DNA of 64,000 nt from Hordeum vulgare subsp. vulgare (taxonomy: Eukaryota > Streptophyta > Magnoliopsida > Poales > Poaceae). How positions within the stretch are numbered: the first letter of the stretch is position 1; each line of letters starts with the position of its first letter. This document shows positions 1-11,900 of this stretch, one piece after another. The position numbers and the translations under genes are program-made. Location: assembly GCF_904849725.1 (NCBI RefSeq), contig NC_058520.1, positions 401,339,993-401,403,992 of the forward strand. Direction: 5' to 3'. Below the pieces are notes generated by a model that saw nothing but the letters and a program-made list of their open reading frames with translations, had not been told where the DNA came from and did no database searches.

Positions 1-2343
1 GAGCCAGCCAAGACCGAGAATTTGTCGCTCGGACCGTTGTCTTCCACTGTTTTAGTCCATGTTGCGGCTTTAGAGGACTGTCGCCTTCCACCGAATATAT
101 AGTAATTCTTCATGAAGCGACACTTTTGATTCATTATGAACGTCGTTGAATAAAGTGGCTTCAAACTTCACAAACTAGAACAAACTAGGATTTAGTAAAG
201 ATGAAAAACATTGGGCCTTCCTGCTTGTTCAGCCTCCTCCCCATGAGCCTTATATTGATGCCGAGTCGTCGAGCTCATAGTTCCCTTCATGCTCTTATGT
301 GTGATGGACGGCCCATAGTTTCTTATTTCACTCCGAAAAATGATGCGGTGGACCATAGTTGGTCGGCATCACCATGCTTGTGCGCATCCTACTCGTTGTG
401 GATGGCAAGGAATCCACGAGTCCCACTTCTTCCTTTGCCGACGTGTATAGGACACCAATTCACCAACATATGCCAGTTTTGTCACCTTTGGATAAAGCAA
501 GTTCCCTCCACAAGAGTGATCCTTCTTCCCGACCCACGGTGCTCCTTCGTAGATCGAGAGCCCCTTCCAAATTTCAATTTGATTCAAAGTCGTGCGGAGA
601 TGACCTAGTCAATGTGTTTGATCTCCCATACTCCGAGATCCAATGAAGTGTTGTCCTCGTGCTAGGAATCCCTAGAGAGACTGGCTTGATCCTTCTCAAA
701 CTACATGCTCTTGCAGCATTGGACACACATGTCCTTTCTTAGATCCTTAACCATTTGGTGGAGCTCTATCGATCCCTTAGCTGTTGGTGCCCATTAGCTC
801 GTGGGGTTCCAACCCCGTGCTCTATCAGCAATGGACACCTGACCCCCTCCCCTTGGTCCTATCTTTGATCCTGAGCCATCTGGTGGGGTTCCAACTATCC
901 ATGAGTTATATGTGGCCAGTAGTAAACCGCCTATGAGAACTGGGGAGCCATCCTTAAATCTAGTGTCTCTAACGCTTCACCACATCACTTGATGTTGGAA
1001 ATCTACATGACTAATTTTGCAAGCATTATATGCTCCCATGTAGGTTTCCGGACAAAAGCACATCTATTGAGCTACCGGCTGCATGTCCCACCTATTATAC
1101 GCCTCATTCCCTACCTGGCCCGCCTTGCTCCTACTTCGTGAGTTTTATCCAAACCATTATATAGTTTGCTTAGATGTTGTCGCCTTCGCGTGTCCCGCGT
1201 CGACATGGGACGGAACTACCCCCAGATTTCACCCATTATTGGTGTTTTCACATTGCTAAGGCGTTGACGGAGGGCTGGACTCTGACATGAAAGCTAAATA
1301 ATTCTACTCCTCCACCTAGGACTTATTTAAGATGATTCCCCGATCGTTGAAGAGTTCCTTGCCAAGTATGTCGATCTTTTCCAATGAACGCTAGCGGAGG
1401 ACATACATGATTCCTTCCTTCGTCAATTTCTTTGGGGTAGTAAGTACATGTGAGGCTAGGTCAATTTTGACGTGGCTCTTATTTAGTTCAGACTCACTTT
1501 GTTGAGCTACGAATTTCGCACCCCTCACCGGGATTGATTTTTTCATAGCCAAGATCACCGATGTCAGTGATGGTGTTCTGAATAAGGGGATGCCAAACAC
1601 GTCGGCTCCCGCACGTGGGGAGGGTTGAGGACCCCCATATGTCCAACTAGTGGGTCTTAGGCCCATGAATGAATTAAGATAAAATCTTTTGAAGACTTGA
1701 CACATACTCCAAGGCACAAATCCAATCTTTAACATGGTTATCTTTGGATGAAACCGACCTATGTGTAACCATAGGTACCCCCGATCTCAATATAAACCGT
1801 GGGGTGTAGATCGTAGAGGCCAACTTATTCATACATGATCTCGAGGTAGATTAAGTTATACTATGTACCCCATCCACAATCAATACAAACAAAGAAGGAC
1901 ATAGGGATTTACCTCTTCGGGAGGGATTGGGCATGGGTAAACATCGTGTCTCTCTGTGTCATGTTCCATCATGCCAGGACCACCAGGACGCCCCTCTACC
2001 CGAGATATATCGAATTCGACTCCGTGAGTTAGGAGGTTAATATCTTTGTTTGAGCCTTGTGTTGTTCTTTGCATAAACCTAAGTTGGCTTTGATCTCATC
2101 GATCATTGTGTCGGAAAATCTAAAACCTAAGTTCAATGATTTTTCTTCCTCTCGGTGGATAGCACCAACATTGGTGTCCTGCTCGTCTGGCACCATTTGG
2201 AAGTTTCTCTTACAAAAAATGACAACATGGCAAAGTGGAGATATTCCTACACAAGTTCACATTACCCTCGTTGCAAAACTGTCATGAAACAACATGATGA
2301 AGTAAGCAACCCCTTTCCTCGTGCTACCGATGCGATTTTGGAG
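1..2343. other. Degenerate repetitive DNA, no gene recognised
   Basis: I recognise no protein family in either strand here. The open frames (for example 201-608 plus, 1391-1735 minus) are short, overlap on opposite strands and show no motif. The stretch 1740-2060 has the texture of a grass Gypsy LTR (mixed composition, the kind of leader text seen near LTR ends), but I cannot place a TG...CA boundary or a target-site duplication. The most likely reading is decayed retrotransposon sequence. Confidence 0.4.
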
Positions 2344-2782
2344 GACAAGCTGCAGTGAGCCCTATATTTTGAATAGTTCCAAAATAGTATTTCAAATTTC
2401 CAAAAAAATCTGAAAAGGAATTAAAATGTTCAATGGATGTATATTACACATGTGTAAATTTTGATGTTGAAATAAATAAACATGTGAGCTACACAAAGAT
2501 GATAAAATCATGATTTGGAAAGATGAACAGTGCTTGTATTATTCACTATTCAGAAATTGCTATTTTATCATTTGGTATATAGCTTACATGCTCAATTATT
2601 TCATCCCCAAACTTTATACACGTGTAATATAGACCCATATGATGATGTAGAATTCTTTTTGGAATATAGACCCATATGAAGATGTAGAATTCTTTTTGGA
2701 TTTTTAAAAATTAAATGTACTTTTAAAAATATTTAAAATATGGTTCATTCGGGCTCCAAATATCCATTCTCATATATATGTT
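2344..2782. repeat. AT-rich, MITE-like segment inside a GDSL intron remnant
   Basis: A roughly 430-bp AT-rich block lies directly before the splice acceptor of the GDSL exon. Its edges carry imperfect inverted similarity: GAGCCC followed by a TATTTT-rich stretch near 2357, and its counterpart near 2740-2757. A 37-bp direct duplication occupies about 2627-2700 (the AGACCCATATG block starts at 2631 and again at 2668). A small non-autonomous DNA transposon in an old intron is possible, but the inverted repeats are too weak to be sure. Confidence 0.3.
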
Positions 2783-2792
2783 GTGACTGCAG

Positions 2793-3001
2793 GAATCACA
2801 AACGCTCTGCTATCGTGTTGCGGCAACCAGACAGTGCCGTGTGGTAGACCTGGGTGCAGTGTATGCGACGACCCATCCATGTATGGCTCGTGGGATGGGA
2901 CACACCCGACGGAGGCAGTGTACAAGGTGATCGCTGACGGTGTGCTACACGGGCCACATTCGTCCCCTCTTCCTCTGGCCAAGACTTGCCCTCCCAGCTG
3001 A
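2793..3001 (+). pseudogene. Orphan last exon of a GDSL esterase/lipase
   Basis: Seen: a pyrimidine/TGACTGCAG acceptor ends at 2792, and an open frame then runs to a TGA at 2999-3001. It encodes the C-terminal block of plant GDSL lipases: a CCG motif, several cysteines, then WDGTHPTE, which holds the block V catalytic His, and then YKVIADGVL and GP. Known: plant GDSL enzymes are secreted serine esterases of about 350-400 residues in about five exons, with the nucleophile in an N-terminal GDS motif. No GDS, G or N block is visible upstream in the window, so this exon alone cannot make an enzyme. It is a relic, or the end of a gene disrupted by repeat insertion upstream. The exon itself is undamaged. 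Confidence 0.8.
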
Positions 3002-3397
3002 GGAAACCTCTCCACGGTTGCTGATTCGTGAAATAATAGTCATTATTTTCGTAGTTGTGTAAAGAATTGGCTGATCATCTGATATCATGCATGTGTGGAA
3101 TATGGTAACAAAGCGTCGGTCCAGAATGTAGGGGAGCTTAATTTCCATACAGATTCTGTGTACAGAACATTTTTGAGGGAAAATCTAGCTCTCTTTTATT
3201 ACCCAAGAGAAAAGGGTGCAATATAAGTATCCGGTGAATTCAGAAGCCACAACAGACGACCATACCTAACAAAAATAACAAAAATAAAATTGCGAGATTA
3301 TGAGCGTGTGTATTTGGCGCCCGTCCTTCATGTAAGGTTCTGTGTATAATTATTTTTAGGAGTAAACAAAACTTCTTTATTCATCAAACTCCATGTG
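3002..3397. other. Non-coding stretch with a LINE-tail-like motif
   Basis: The first part may be old 3' untranslated sequence of the GDSL gene. Near 3371-3385 the text CTTTATTCATC resembles the 3' tails of the two LINE fragments that follow (at about 3418 and 3953). A third very short LINE tail may therefore be present. Nothing else is recognised. Confidence 0.3.
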
Positions 3398-3829
3398 TAT
3401 TTTTTTGAGAATCTCGTCTACTTTATTCATTCAAAACAAGTGTCATAGATACAATGTTTGTGTCATGGGGATACCCAACCACGCATGTCTATCCACACTT
3501 CAATTACGCACAAACTTGATGAGATTATTAGCCTCCAAATTAAAAATACTAGACTCAAGAGTAAAAGAACTAGAAAGAAAGCTATCACAACGGTGTTTGA
3601 TCTCATATACAATCGCTACATTAGGGCCTCCTGTCCCCTGATTATGTCATTCACCACTTCTAGACGTGTCGCGACAACACAAATGTTATGCACATCCAAG
3701 TCCTCTGCGAGGGACAGAGCTTACCGGCATGCATAGGTCTCCCAGATCAAGGGATCATTAGCCCCTCGCAGAGCTTACCGGCATGCATAGGTCTCCCAGA
3801 TCAAGGGATCATTAGCCCCTGAAATACCA
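3398..3829 (-). mobile_element. LINE 3'-end fragment (RNase H-like remnant)
   Basis: Read on the minus strand, about 3475-3760 encodes pieces of the RNase H-like C-terminal domain of plant L1-type LINEs (residues such as LAEDLDVHNICVVAT and LEVVNDI, later YEIKHRC and LEANNLIKF). A frameshift lies near 3640 and there are in-frame stops. A T-run at about 3398-3404 is the poly(A) tail in minus orientation. A 54-bp direct duplication lies inside. The element is 5'-truncated, as is usual for LINEs. Confidence 0.6.
3716..3823. repeat. 54-bp tandem duplication
   Basis: Two adjacent copies, 3716-3769 and 3770-3823, beginning AGAGCTTACCGGCATGC. They read as identical over nearly their whole length, so the duplication is younger than the LINE fragment in which it lies. 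Confidence 0.9.
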
Positions 3830-3932
3830 CCGTCCAAGACCCCAAGTATAGGTAGCCACTACACGGTGTGTCGATGCAATGTGCTTTTGGTTTCCTTGCC
3901 CAACGGGCCATAGCCGAGCTAGCATAGGTCAG

Positions 3933-5155
3933 TTTTTTTTTTAAAAACTCGTGCTTTATTCATTTCAAATAATCATTAGATTGTTTATGAGGAAAGGTAC
4001 AATTTCAGAATTTGGCTTCTCGAACCAATTAGAAATTAACGAAAATTTAGCCAATCTAGCAAGTTCATGAGCAACTTTATTTGCTTCTCTACTACAATGC
4101 TCGAATCTAGAAATAGTAAAATCACAAGCTAAATGAAAGCAATCATCAAAAACTGCCGCCCCTGCTCCTCACGATCTTCATCCTTCCTTCATTGTATCAA
4201 TCACCTCCATATTGTCTGAGTTAATAATAATACAGTTGCATCCTGTCATTTGTGCCACAGACAGACCGAATCTTATGGCCTGGGCTTTAGCCATCAGAAC
4301 ATCCGTGCACCAGTCAATCTTATCATTTCCCCCAACAATAAATCTACCTTTGTCATCTCTTAGGACTGCTCCCATCGCACCCCTAAGTAAATCATGGTCA
4401 AAAGAAGCATCAATGTTAAGTTTAACAAACCCTCGCGAAAGACAAGACCATCCCCTTTTTTCATGGAGACCTTTTGCGAACAAGCGGTAACAAAACTGGT
4501 CGTGAGAACCCGGATACCCATTGAAATCTGATATGCACTCTATGTAGCCTCGTTGTGAACTAATTTACGCCTTTCCCACCATAGGTATCAGACTGAAATG
4601 CCAATCATTTCACGTACATTTTGGATGCTTAAAATATACAAATCATGGACTTGCATTGAAAGTAAATACTCCAAAATCGCTTCACCCACGCGATCTACTT
4701 GACAAGCTCTATCAATAATATCATCCATCCCTAGTCTTCTCCACACTTCCTTTGCTCCGTTGCATAGAAATAGCAAATGTTTTATATCTTATGGTCCATC
4801 CGAGCAAGCAGGGAAATTGGGCGAGAGTTTCACATGCCTATTTTCTAATGCAACCCGACACGAAAGGGTGCCATGTAGCGTACGCCAAAAAAAATTAACC
4901 TTTGCTGGGCACGCAAGTTTCCATGATCTATGCCAAATAGGATTAACCGTGGTACATCCCATACCATTTGTGTGCCTTAATTTTGTTCCATGTTGATGTT
5001 CCCATTCCATAGAATAAGAAGACCGTACCGAAAACATACCATTTTGTGTAAAACTCCACGCGACGAAATCTGACATATCATGATGCGAGATAGGGGTCGC
5101 GAGTATTTGTTGAATGGCAATAGGCTAGAATGTTTTCCTAAGAAGATCTTGACTC
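3933..5155 (-). mobile_element. 5'-truncated LINE (zf-RVT and RNase H domains)
   Basis: This is a minus-strand L1-type LINE remnant. In element order it encodes a zf-RVT-type zinc-binding region (about 5155-4600: FVAWSFTQNGMFSVRSSY, then LACPAKVNFFWRTLHG, and a later CNGAKEVW), then the RNase H domain (about 4483-4000: VKLNIDASFD, GAMGAVLRDDKGRF, then CSREANKVAHELARLA). The frame ends at a stop at 3965-3967, and a T-run at 3933-3942 is the poly(A) tail. The reverse transcriptase and endonuclease are missing. The reading frame is interrupted several times (around 4780, 4590 and 4170). It abuts an old LTR piece at about 5160. Confidence 0.8.
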
Positions 5156-5159
5156 CTCA

Positions 5160-6444
5160 CTAATTGCGTTGGTTTCCCTCCAAGCTTAAAGGATGATGTA
5201 GCACAACGATGGCAAGTATTTTCCTCATTTATGAAACTAAGGTATCAATCCATAGGAAGATCCACAAGACTACGTAAGCGGTACGTGCACACAAATAACA
5301 AATCCTCGCAACCAAACGCATGTAGGGGTTGTCAATCCCTCGTGGGTAAAATAAAACGGTAAAGGGATAGATTGGTAGATGCAAATAAAGTAATGATAAA
5401 TAAAACACAACAAGGAATTTTGGGTTTTTGATAATATAGATCTGGAAATAAAAGAGCAAATAAATTGGAAACACGAATAGCAAAATAAATCTTGCAAATA
5501 GATTATGTAAAATAGAACCAGGGGCTGTAGGTTTCACTAGTGCCTTCTCTCGAGAAAATAGCAAATGATGGATAGACAAATTACTGTTGGACAATTGATA
5601 GAAGAGCCAATAGTTATGACAATATCCGAGACAATGATCATATATATATGCATCACGTCCAAGACAAGTAGACCGACTCTTGCCTGCATCTACTACTATT
5701 ACTCCACACATCGACCGATATCCAGCATGCATCTAGTGTATTAAGTTCATGGAGAAACTGATTAATACTTTAAGAACGATGACATGATGTAGACAAGATC
5801 TATTCATGTACGAATAGACCCCATCATTTTATCCTTAATAGCAACGAGACATGCGTCTCATGTCTCTTTCTGTCACTAAGATTGAGCACCGCAAGATCGA
5901 ACCCATCACAAAGCACCTCTTCCCATTGCAAGTTAAAAATATCAAGTTGGCCAAACAAAACCCAAATACCAAAGAAGAGATATGAGGCTATAATAATCAA
6001 GCATGGATATAATTTCATAGATCTGATCATCAACTCATAGTTTATCAGATCCCAACAAACACACAGTAAAAGAATGACTTACATCAAATAGATCTCCAAG
6101 AGACCATTGTATGGCGAAGCAAAACGAGAGAGAAAGTCATCTAGCTACTGCCTACAGACCCGTAGGTCTGATATAAATTACTCACGCATCATCGGAGGAG
6201 CACCAATGAGGATGATGAACCCCTCCATGACCGTGTTCCCCTCCGGAATGGGCTCTAGATTGGATATTGTGGCTTCTGGACCTTGCGGCGGCTGAAACGA
6301 TTTTTCGTCTTCTCCTCTAGGGTTTCTGGAATACTTCGGTATTTGTAGAGCTCAGAGGCGGTGGAGGAGGTTCCCGAGGCCCCCACTACCCACCAGGGTG
6401 CGCCAGGGGCCCACGGCGCACCCTGATGCCTAGTGGGCTGCCTG
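5160..6444 (-). repeat. Old LTR fragment related to the LARD LTR
   Basis: Colinear with the LARD LTR at 14463-15640 through recognisable blocks: GCGTTGG start, GGTATCAATCCA, ACAAATTACTGT, CATCACGTCCAA, AGTAGACCGA, ATCCAGCATGCATCTAG, TCATCTAGCTACT, and a GC-rich end near 6400. It is much more diverged than the two LARD LTRs are from each other, so it is an older insertion of a related family. Its distal end is cut at 6444 by the next LTR. Open frames inside (for example 5229-5732 minus) are not genes. Confidence 0.7.
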
Positions 6445-6618
6445 TGTAACAGCCCAAGTGCTTTTCTTTCCCCTTTTGTAATCCTTTCCTTGTTTGGTAA
6501 CTATGTTGAGGCAACGTTATGGAGTTGAAGCTTGTGGCATTATCATTTCATGAGCATCTCATGCTTCATGCATATCTTGTTTCTTTTCCTTTTGCCTTGG
6601 TTGTTTGATTTTGTGTGT
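6445..6618. repeat. LTR fragment F, left part (host of the CACTA element)
   Basis: Begins TGTAACAGCCC, a typical grass Gypsy LTR start, and continues at 12962 after the CACTA insertion. The family and orientation are not certain. It interrupts the older LTR piece to its left. Confidence 0.55.
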
Positions 6619-6835
6619 CACTACAATAAATATGCTCATACATGATGTTTTTTAAGACGTCGTTGATGAATTCGTCATAAATCTATGACGAATTCATCCG
6701 ATATTGTCGTAAACCGTTTGAGGGGATCAAATCTACATATAAATTACGACGATGTGAGTCAAAAACGTCGTAACGCATAAGATGAGATCGCATAACTTTT
6801 ACGACGATTATAAAAATGTCGTAACATGTTCTAAC
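6619..6835 (+). repeat. CACTA left terminal and subterminal repeats
   Basis: The terminal inverted repeat is followed by repeated short motifs (GACGTCGTT, TGTCGTAA, TTACGACGAT, ACGTCGTAAC) in both orientations. In En/Spm elements, subterminal repeats of this kind are transposase-binding sites; that role here is inferred from the family. Confidence 0.8.
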
Positions 6836-8060
6836 TATGTTGACATGTCACTCGTGGGTCCATTATATTCCACCTCATCCATGTATTGAACTGTTTTTTA
6901 TACCAATTTTTTGTTGGGCTATTTTTTCATCTTACTTTTATATTGGGCTGGTAATTTATCCTCCATGCTTGCTAATGGGTTGGTTTGTGGTCTGTCATAA
7001 TATTTTATATTATACATAATATATTGTCTAATATTTTTAAAATGAGTTGCTACATTTTTACAACAAAGATTTGGTAGGTTCTTTACAAAAAACCTATTTT
7101 CTGGCACTTCGAAAATAGAAAATGATTTTTTTGTGCAAACAAAATGTAAAATCTCTTTGACAACGTTGTTTGTCATACCAACATACACACATGTGGACAA
7201 TATTGGGTCATTGTAACAAACTATAAGAGGATAAAATATAAGAGAAACAAACAAACAACAAAAAATTTATATAAGCTTAATTCTGATTGGTGGAATGTGC
7301 TATGGTCTAAAGAATATGAAATTGGACATGGTATTGGTTCATCATTTTTAGAAGGTGTGAAAAAATATTTGAGAAATTTGCTAAATATTAACATGTTTAT
7401 TTTATCAAAAGTAATAGGTAAACAAACACAATTTTGTTTGCTGATTTCCTATTGGCTAAAACCTCCTTTCCTCGGATCGATGACGTGGCAGGGAAGTCAT
7501 CCCCACTTTAGCTGATCTGAGCCGTTAAAGCCTATCGAACGTCTCTCAATGAATCCAAACGCTGCGGGCAAAAAAAAACCGCGCAAACCCTACCCTCGTC
7601 CCACCCAGACCGATCCACCCCTCCCATCGTCTCGTCTCTCCAGATCCGATCCACCCCTCCTCCATCTCCCACCGACCGCCGCCACCCCACCCACCTCTCA
7701 TGGATGGAACAAGCCTCGCTTGCGAGCGACCCCAACACCGGTGGCGGCTGCCGGCGCCATCTCCCTCTCCTCACTGGCCGGAGATCCACCTCCCGATTCC
7801 ACCTTCTCTCGACGAACCCCCCTGCCCAGGGGCGGCCGACCGCGATGGTGAGGGAGATGCACATCAACATCGCGCATGGAAATCAGAATCAAGTTGTGAA
7901 ATTACGCCACCGGCGGATCGAAATTGGAGCATTCCTTCCCCATTCCCCACCCCCGATCTCGGCCCTAGCCGCCGCCGCCGCCTCCAGCCTCCCGCCCGCC
8001 GTCTCCGCCGCGCGGGCCGACCTCCCCGCCCTCGGAGTCTCCCGTGCCCGTGGCGGGGCC

Positions 8061-8934
8061 ATGCCGGCGGCGGGGATGGACAAGGTGATAGCGACGGTGA
8101 GCGGCTACCACCGCGACGATCGGCACAGGCTCGTGAAGCTCATCTCGGAGGCCGGCGCCAGCTACGTCGGTGCCATGAGCAGATCCATAACCCACCTGGT
8201 AATCTCTTCGCGCTCGTCGTCGACCCCGGTCTCCGCTGCACCCGCTGATTCGCGTTGCCTTGTTTGAGCCGCGGTTAGGTTTGCTGGAGGCTCGAGGGGA
8301 AGAAGTACGACATCGCGAGGCGGCTCCGGGTCCACATCGTCAGCCACTTCTGGTTCCTCGACTGCCTCCGGCAGGGGAGGCGCCTCCCCGAGGCCCCCTA
8401 CGCCATGGAAAGGTAGCTTTTTTATCGCGGTGCAGTTATACACGTAGTGGTGCATGGTGAATTGCTTCTGCTGTGTAAGTGGATGGATTAGTTAGAAGGG
8501 ATGATTCTACGAGTGAACGCGAAAGAAAATCGGGGCCAAGAATTGTTTTCACGGCTTGTTTCTGATTTCCATGCGCATGTTTGCAGCAGCAGTTTAATTT
8601 GCTGTGACAGAGCGATGCACATCTTTGACCCCACCGGCTCTGGCTATAACTCCACGTTTACATGATCTAAATGTGCAAAACCACTAGCTGTGTCTTTGAT
8701 GTAGATACTTACAGTTCTTTACGCGTTGCTTAGTTGATTCCTTGTAATAGACTAGCCAAAGTACCATGATTCCTTTTTCTTACTAGCGAATGCGGAAATT
8801 GTGCTAACAACTATCTTCACAACTGAATGTTTGCAAGTGCTAAGGAGATGGTGGAACAAGGCGTGGAGGCGCTGCGAGCTCAAGAGCCCATAGCTGCAGA
8901 TGTTGGAGGTCGGGCTGGAGATATCACTGATTGA
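8061..8934 (+). CDS. BRCT-domain protein, captured and probably chimeric
   Basis: Three exons read in frame: 8061-8198, 8279-8412 and 8838-8934 (stop TGA 8932-8934). They are joined by GT...AG introns of 80 and 425 nt, giving 122 codons. A start at 8076 is equally possible. Exon 1 encodes a BRCT N-terminal half (VIATVSGYH, then the GASYVG loop and SITHL). Exon 2 encodes the second half ([16 protein letters not shown], then FWFLDCL with the conserved Trp, and [12 protein letters not shown]). BRCT domains bind phosphoproteins or DNA ends in DNA-damage responses. Known plant BRCT proteins of this type continue for hundreds of residues. Here exon 3 adds 31 codons of unrecognised sequence and stops, which suggests a fusion made by transposon capture. 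GC content is far above the surrounding DNA. The exons themselves are undamaged. The BRCT call is firm; the third exon is inferred from splice signals and frame. Confidence 0.6.
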
Positions 8935-11900
8935 GGTTGTGCTGCTCCTCGCCAGTTAACTACAGGTTGGTCAATAGTAGGGTGCTTCTGGCTCTTATTG
9001 GCCTGTAACATGGTCATCTATTATTAACCTGGATTAATCTCGTCTGCCTTGATTTAACAATGATATGCGTGTTTGTCTGTCATCAAGCATTTAGAATGGA
9101 ACTAGTGAGGTATTATTTGGAAATCTAGGATAAATGCCAAGGACCTAGTTGTTATTTTGGCTCTGAATCGAATGGTTGATGTTGCGTTAGGCAAAACTAG
9201 GCGTGACATAGTTTTATTTCTTCCTACTCAAAAGTAAAAAGTGAATTTGGTGGATCTAGCATGGGAGATTATTCTTTGAATTTGCATATCTTTTGTGAAG
9301 TATGTCATATGCAAACATCTCACCACGTTTCTCCTGGTTCTCTTTAACTTTAATTGTTTCTTTTCATGCTTAAAAAAGGTTTATTTTCCTTTTAGAAGTT
9401 TGCTGTGTATCAGAACATGTTTGTGGACTTTAACTACTGTATTCCAGATTATGCTACCAACCAAAATGAAATAATTAATTCAAATACTCGAGTGTTAGTT
9501 GCGATTACAGTGCAACAAAACAAACAACATCAACAACATGAATCTTGATGCAGTTTAGATGGTTTATCATGTGCAGATAGCCAAATACATGCAGGCTGTG
9601 GCGCCCATTAGAAAATAATGATGATAGTGCTACTGTGACTTTTAGTGTTTCTGTGTGGATTCTTGGTGTGGTTGTGGCTTCTTTTCTTGCTTGTTGAGCT
9701 CTCTGTTCCTGCTTACCTACTTGTGGTTAGCACCTTGGCTGGTGCAGCTGCACAACACCATACCAACTAGAAAAACTGCTTCGTGTTTTAGCTGATTCTC
9801 GGCAAGTTCGGTCTCTGAATTGCTAAGTGGTAGTATGGTGACTGATATTTTTGCCTGCTCTTAGTTTCTCTCAAGTCAAGTCTAGTCCAGTTAGGCTTTT
9901 TTTACTCTTGATAGGTACTACTGATTTGGACTACTGTTTTCCTGAAATTATATGCTGGTTTCATCAGCTGAGTGGAAATGCTTCTGTTTCTTTTTGTACG
10001 CAGGTGGTACCTCAGAAAGAAGACCGAGGGATTGTGTGTGAAGGAAGTACGGTGATCTGAACTTTGTTCTCTCAGGTAGATGCATGCTTTCAATTCTGTT
10101 GGATCCATTCCTTCCTTTTGATTTACTTCACTTGCAGTAGAATTCTTCCACTTTTCTCTTGTAATTTTCTGAATGAATTTGCAGTTATTCTTGCCTAGTC
10201 CACTCATATCACACTTCTGCCTAATTCAGTACAGTCCCACTTGCGCGCCGTGCCTAATTATGCTATTTGCTACTGTGATTTGAATTTAGGAGCAAGATGA
10301 AATCGTTTTCTGACAATAGTAGGCAGGATTTACTGACAGTTTCCAATCCTCTATTTCTCCAGTTCGACACACTCAAGACAGAACTTGAACCTTCCCAAGC
10401 GTCGACAGTGGTACCCTTCTGATGATAGACTGCATTTGCATCTGAAGAGGATCGGATGGCCACATTCTTCTCCACTTCAAACGATCAGAGGGGCCTTGCT
10501 GCATCAACCTAAAAATTTATTTCTCTAATTTCTGAAGCATAGCATCAACCTAAAAATGCAGCAAAACAGAATGTAAACATTAGCCCTTTAGTATAACATG
10601 ATTAGAGCTCCGAAACACATGGGTTTTGTTTTGGCATGCTTGTTTACTTTTTCTTGTTATCTTTAGTTATCTACTAATCAATTATGCACAGCAACACAAG
10701 AGGTTGTTTCAAAGCTAGGTCAGAACTTAGAATTGTTCCTGTCATAATTCAAATGATACCTCTGTGCCATTCGGTATGAGGCCAGAAAGTGCAGACAAGA
10801 AAATTGAAGGTAGCGATCAGTAGTATATCTGAAGTAAATTTTATCTCTTCTCCAACAAAGCACAAAATAATCCAACCACGTTTGCTTCTCTAGTAGTTCG
10901 CCGGAGATGCTTTTGTGGGGCAAAGGGCGTGACACGTGTGGGGTTGTAGTCACCTATTCATATCCTTGTAAAAAAAATTTCAGTATAAATTCAGATTTTC
11001 CTGCTGCTGCTGGTGCCCTACTTCTCTCAGTCTATTTTCCCACGATTTTCCTGCTGCTGCTGGTGTCCTACTTTAGATTTTCCTGCTGCTGCTGGTGTCC
11101 TACTTCTGTCAAATTTTCTCAGTATAGTTCATATAGGATCACAGCTTACTGCTCCTACTTCTCTCAGTCACATTTGTTTTTTGTACAATGAGGCTAAGAG
11201 CAGCAGGAAAACATCATTTTTTCAGATAATTATTGCTTCAGTATATTTACTTGGACCGCTTAATTATATTTTGTTGGGAAAAACACCACAAACATGTTTC
11301 TTTTGAAAGACACAAACATGTCTTCATTGTTGACCTTCTAAATAGCACACCACCAATTTCTAGTTGTTGATTTGGCTAGCTGTGAGTGAGATTTATCGTA
11401 TATATCCTCTAGGTTCAGTTTTGAGTCCAAATTAAACGCTCATGCTTGTTAGTACAACAACGCAAATCTGATTAATTAACTATTTGAGAGATGCATGCTA
11501 GGGGCATATATGATTCTACACTTCTAAAACTTTTTAGTCCCTTGCATACTTTTGGCTAGCTCATGTCACACTGCAAGCAATTCAATAATGTGATATCTGA
11601 AACTACTTTACCATCTCTTACAGGCAAGGTGCATGGAGGTAGGCTCAGCTTCAGCGTCTTCCATTGGACTGCCCCGTTGCTGCCGGTGACGCTGTTTGGC
11701 ATCGGCACGGTGAGCTCCTCTCCCTCCTCTGCTCCGTGCCTCCTGTCCCCGGTTGCTCTGATGATCCTCATGGCCTTCGAGCCACGGTCATGGTGTGGGT
11801 CTATGGCCATCGTTCCATGGCTGTCTGGTTAGGCTGCTAGAGTCCTTTCATAATCATCATGCCACTGTTTGCTTTTAAAGTTTGCTCGTTTCTCTGCTTA

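Noticed and set aside
201..608. 135-codon frame near the left edge
   Set aside because: No motif; opposite and shifted frames are equally open; the region looks like decayed repeat.
5229..5732. 167-codon minus-strand frame
   Set aside because: It lies in a diverged LTR fragment and has no counterpart frame in the related LTRs at 14312 and 19634.
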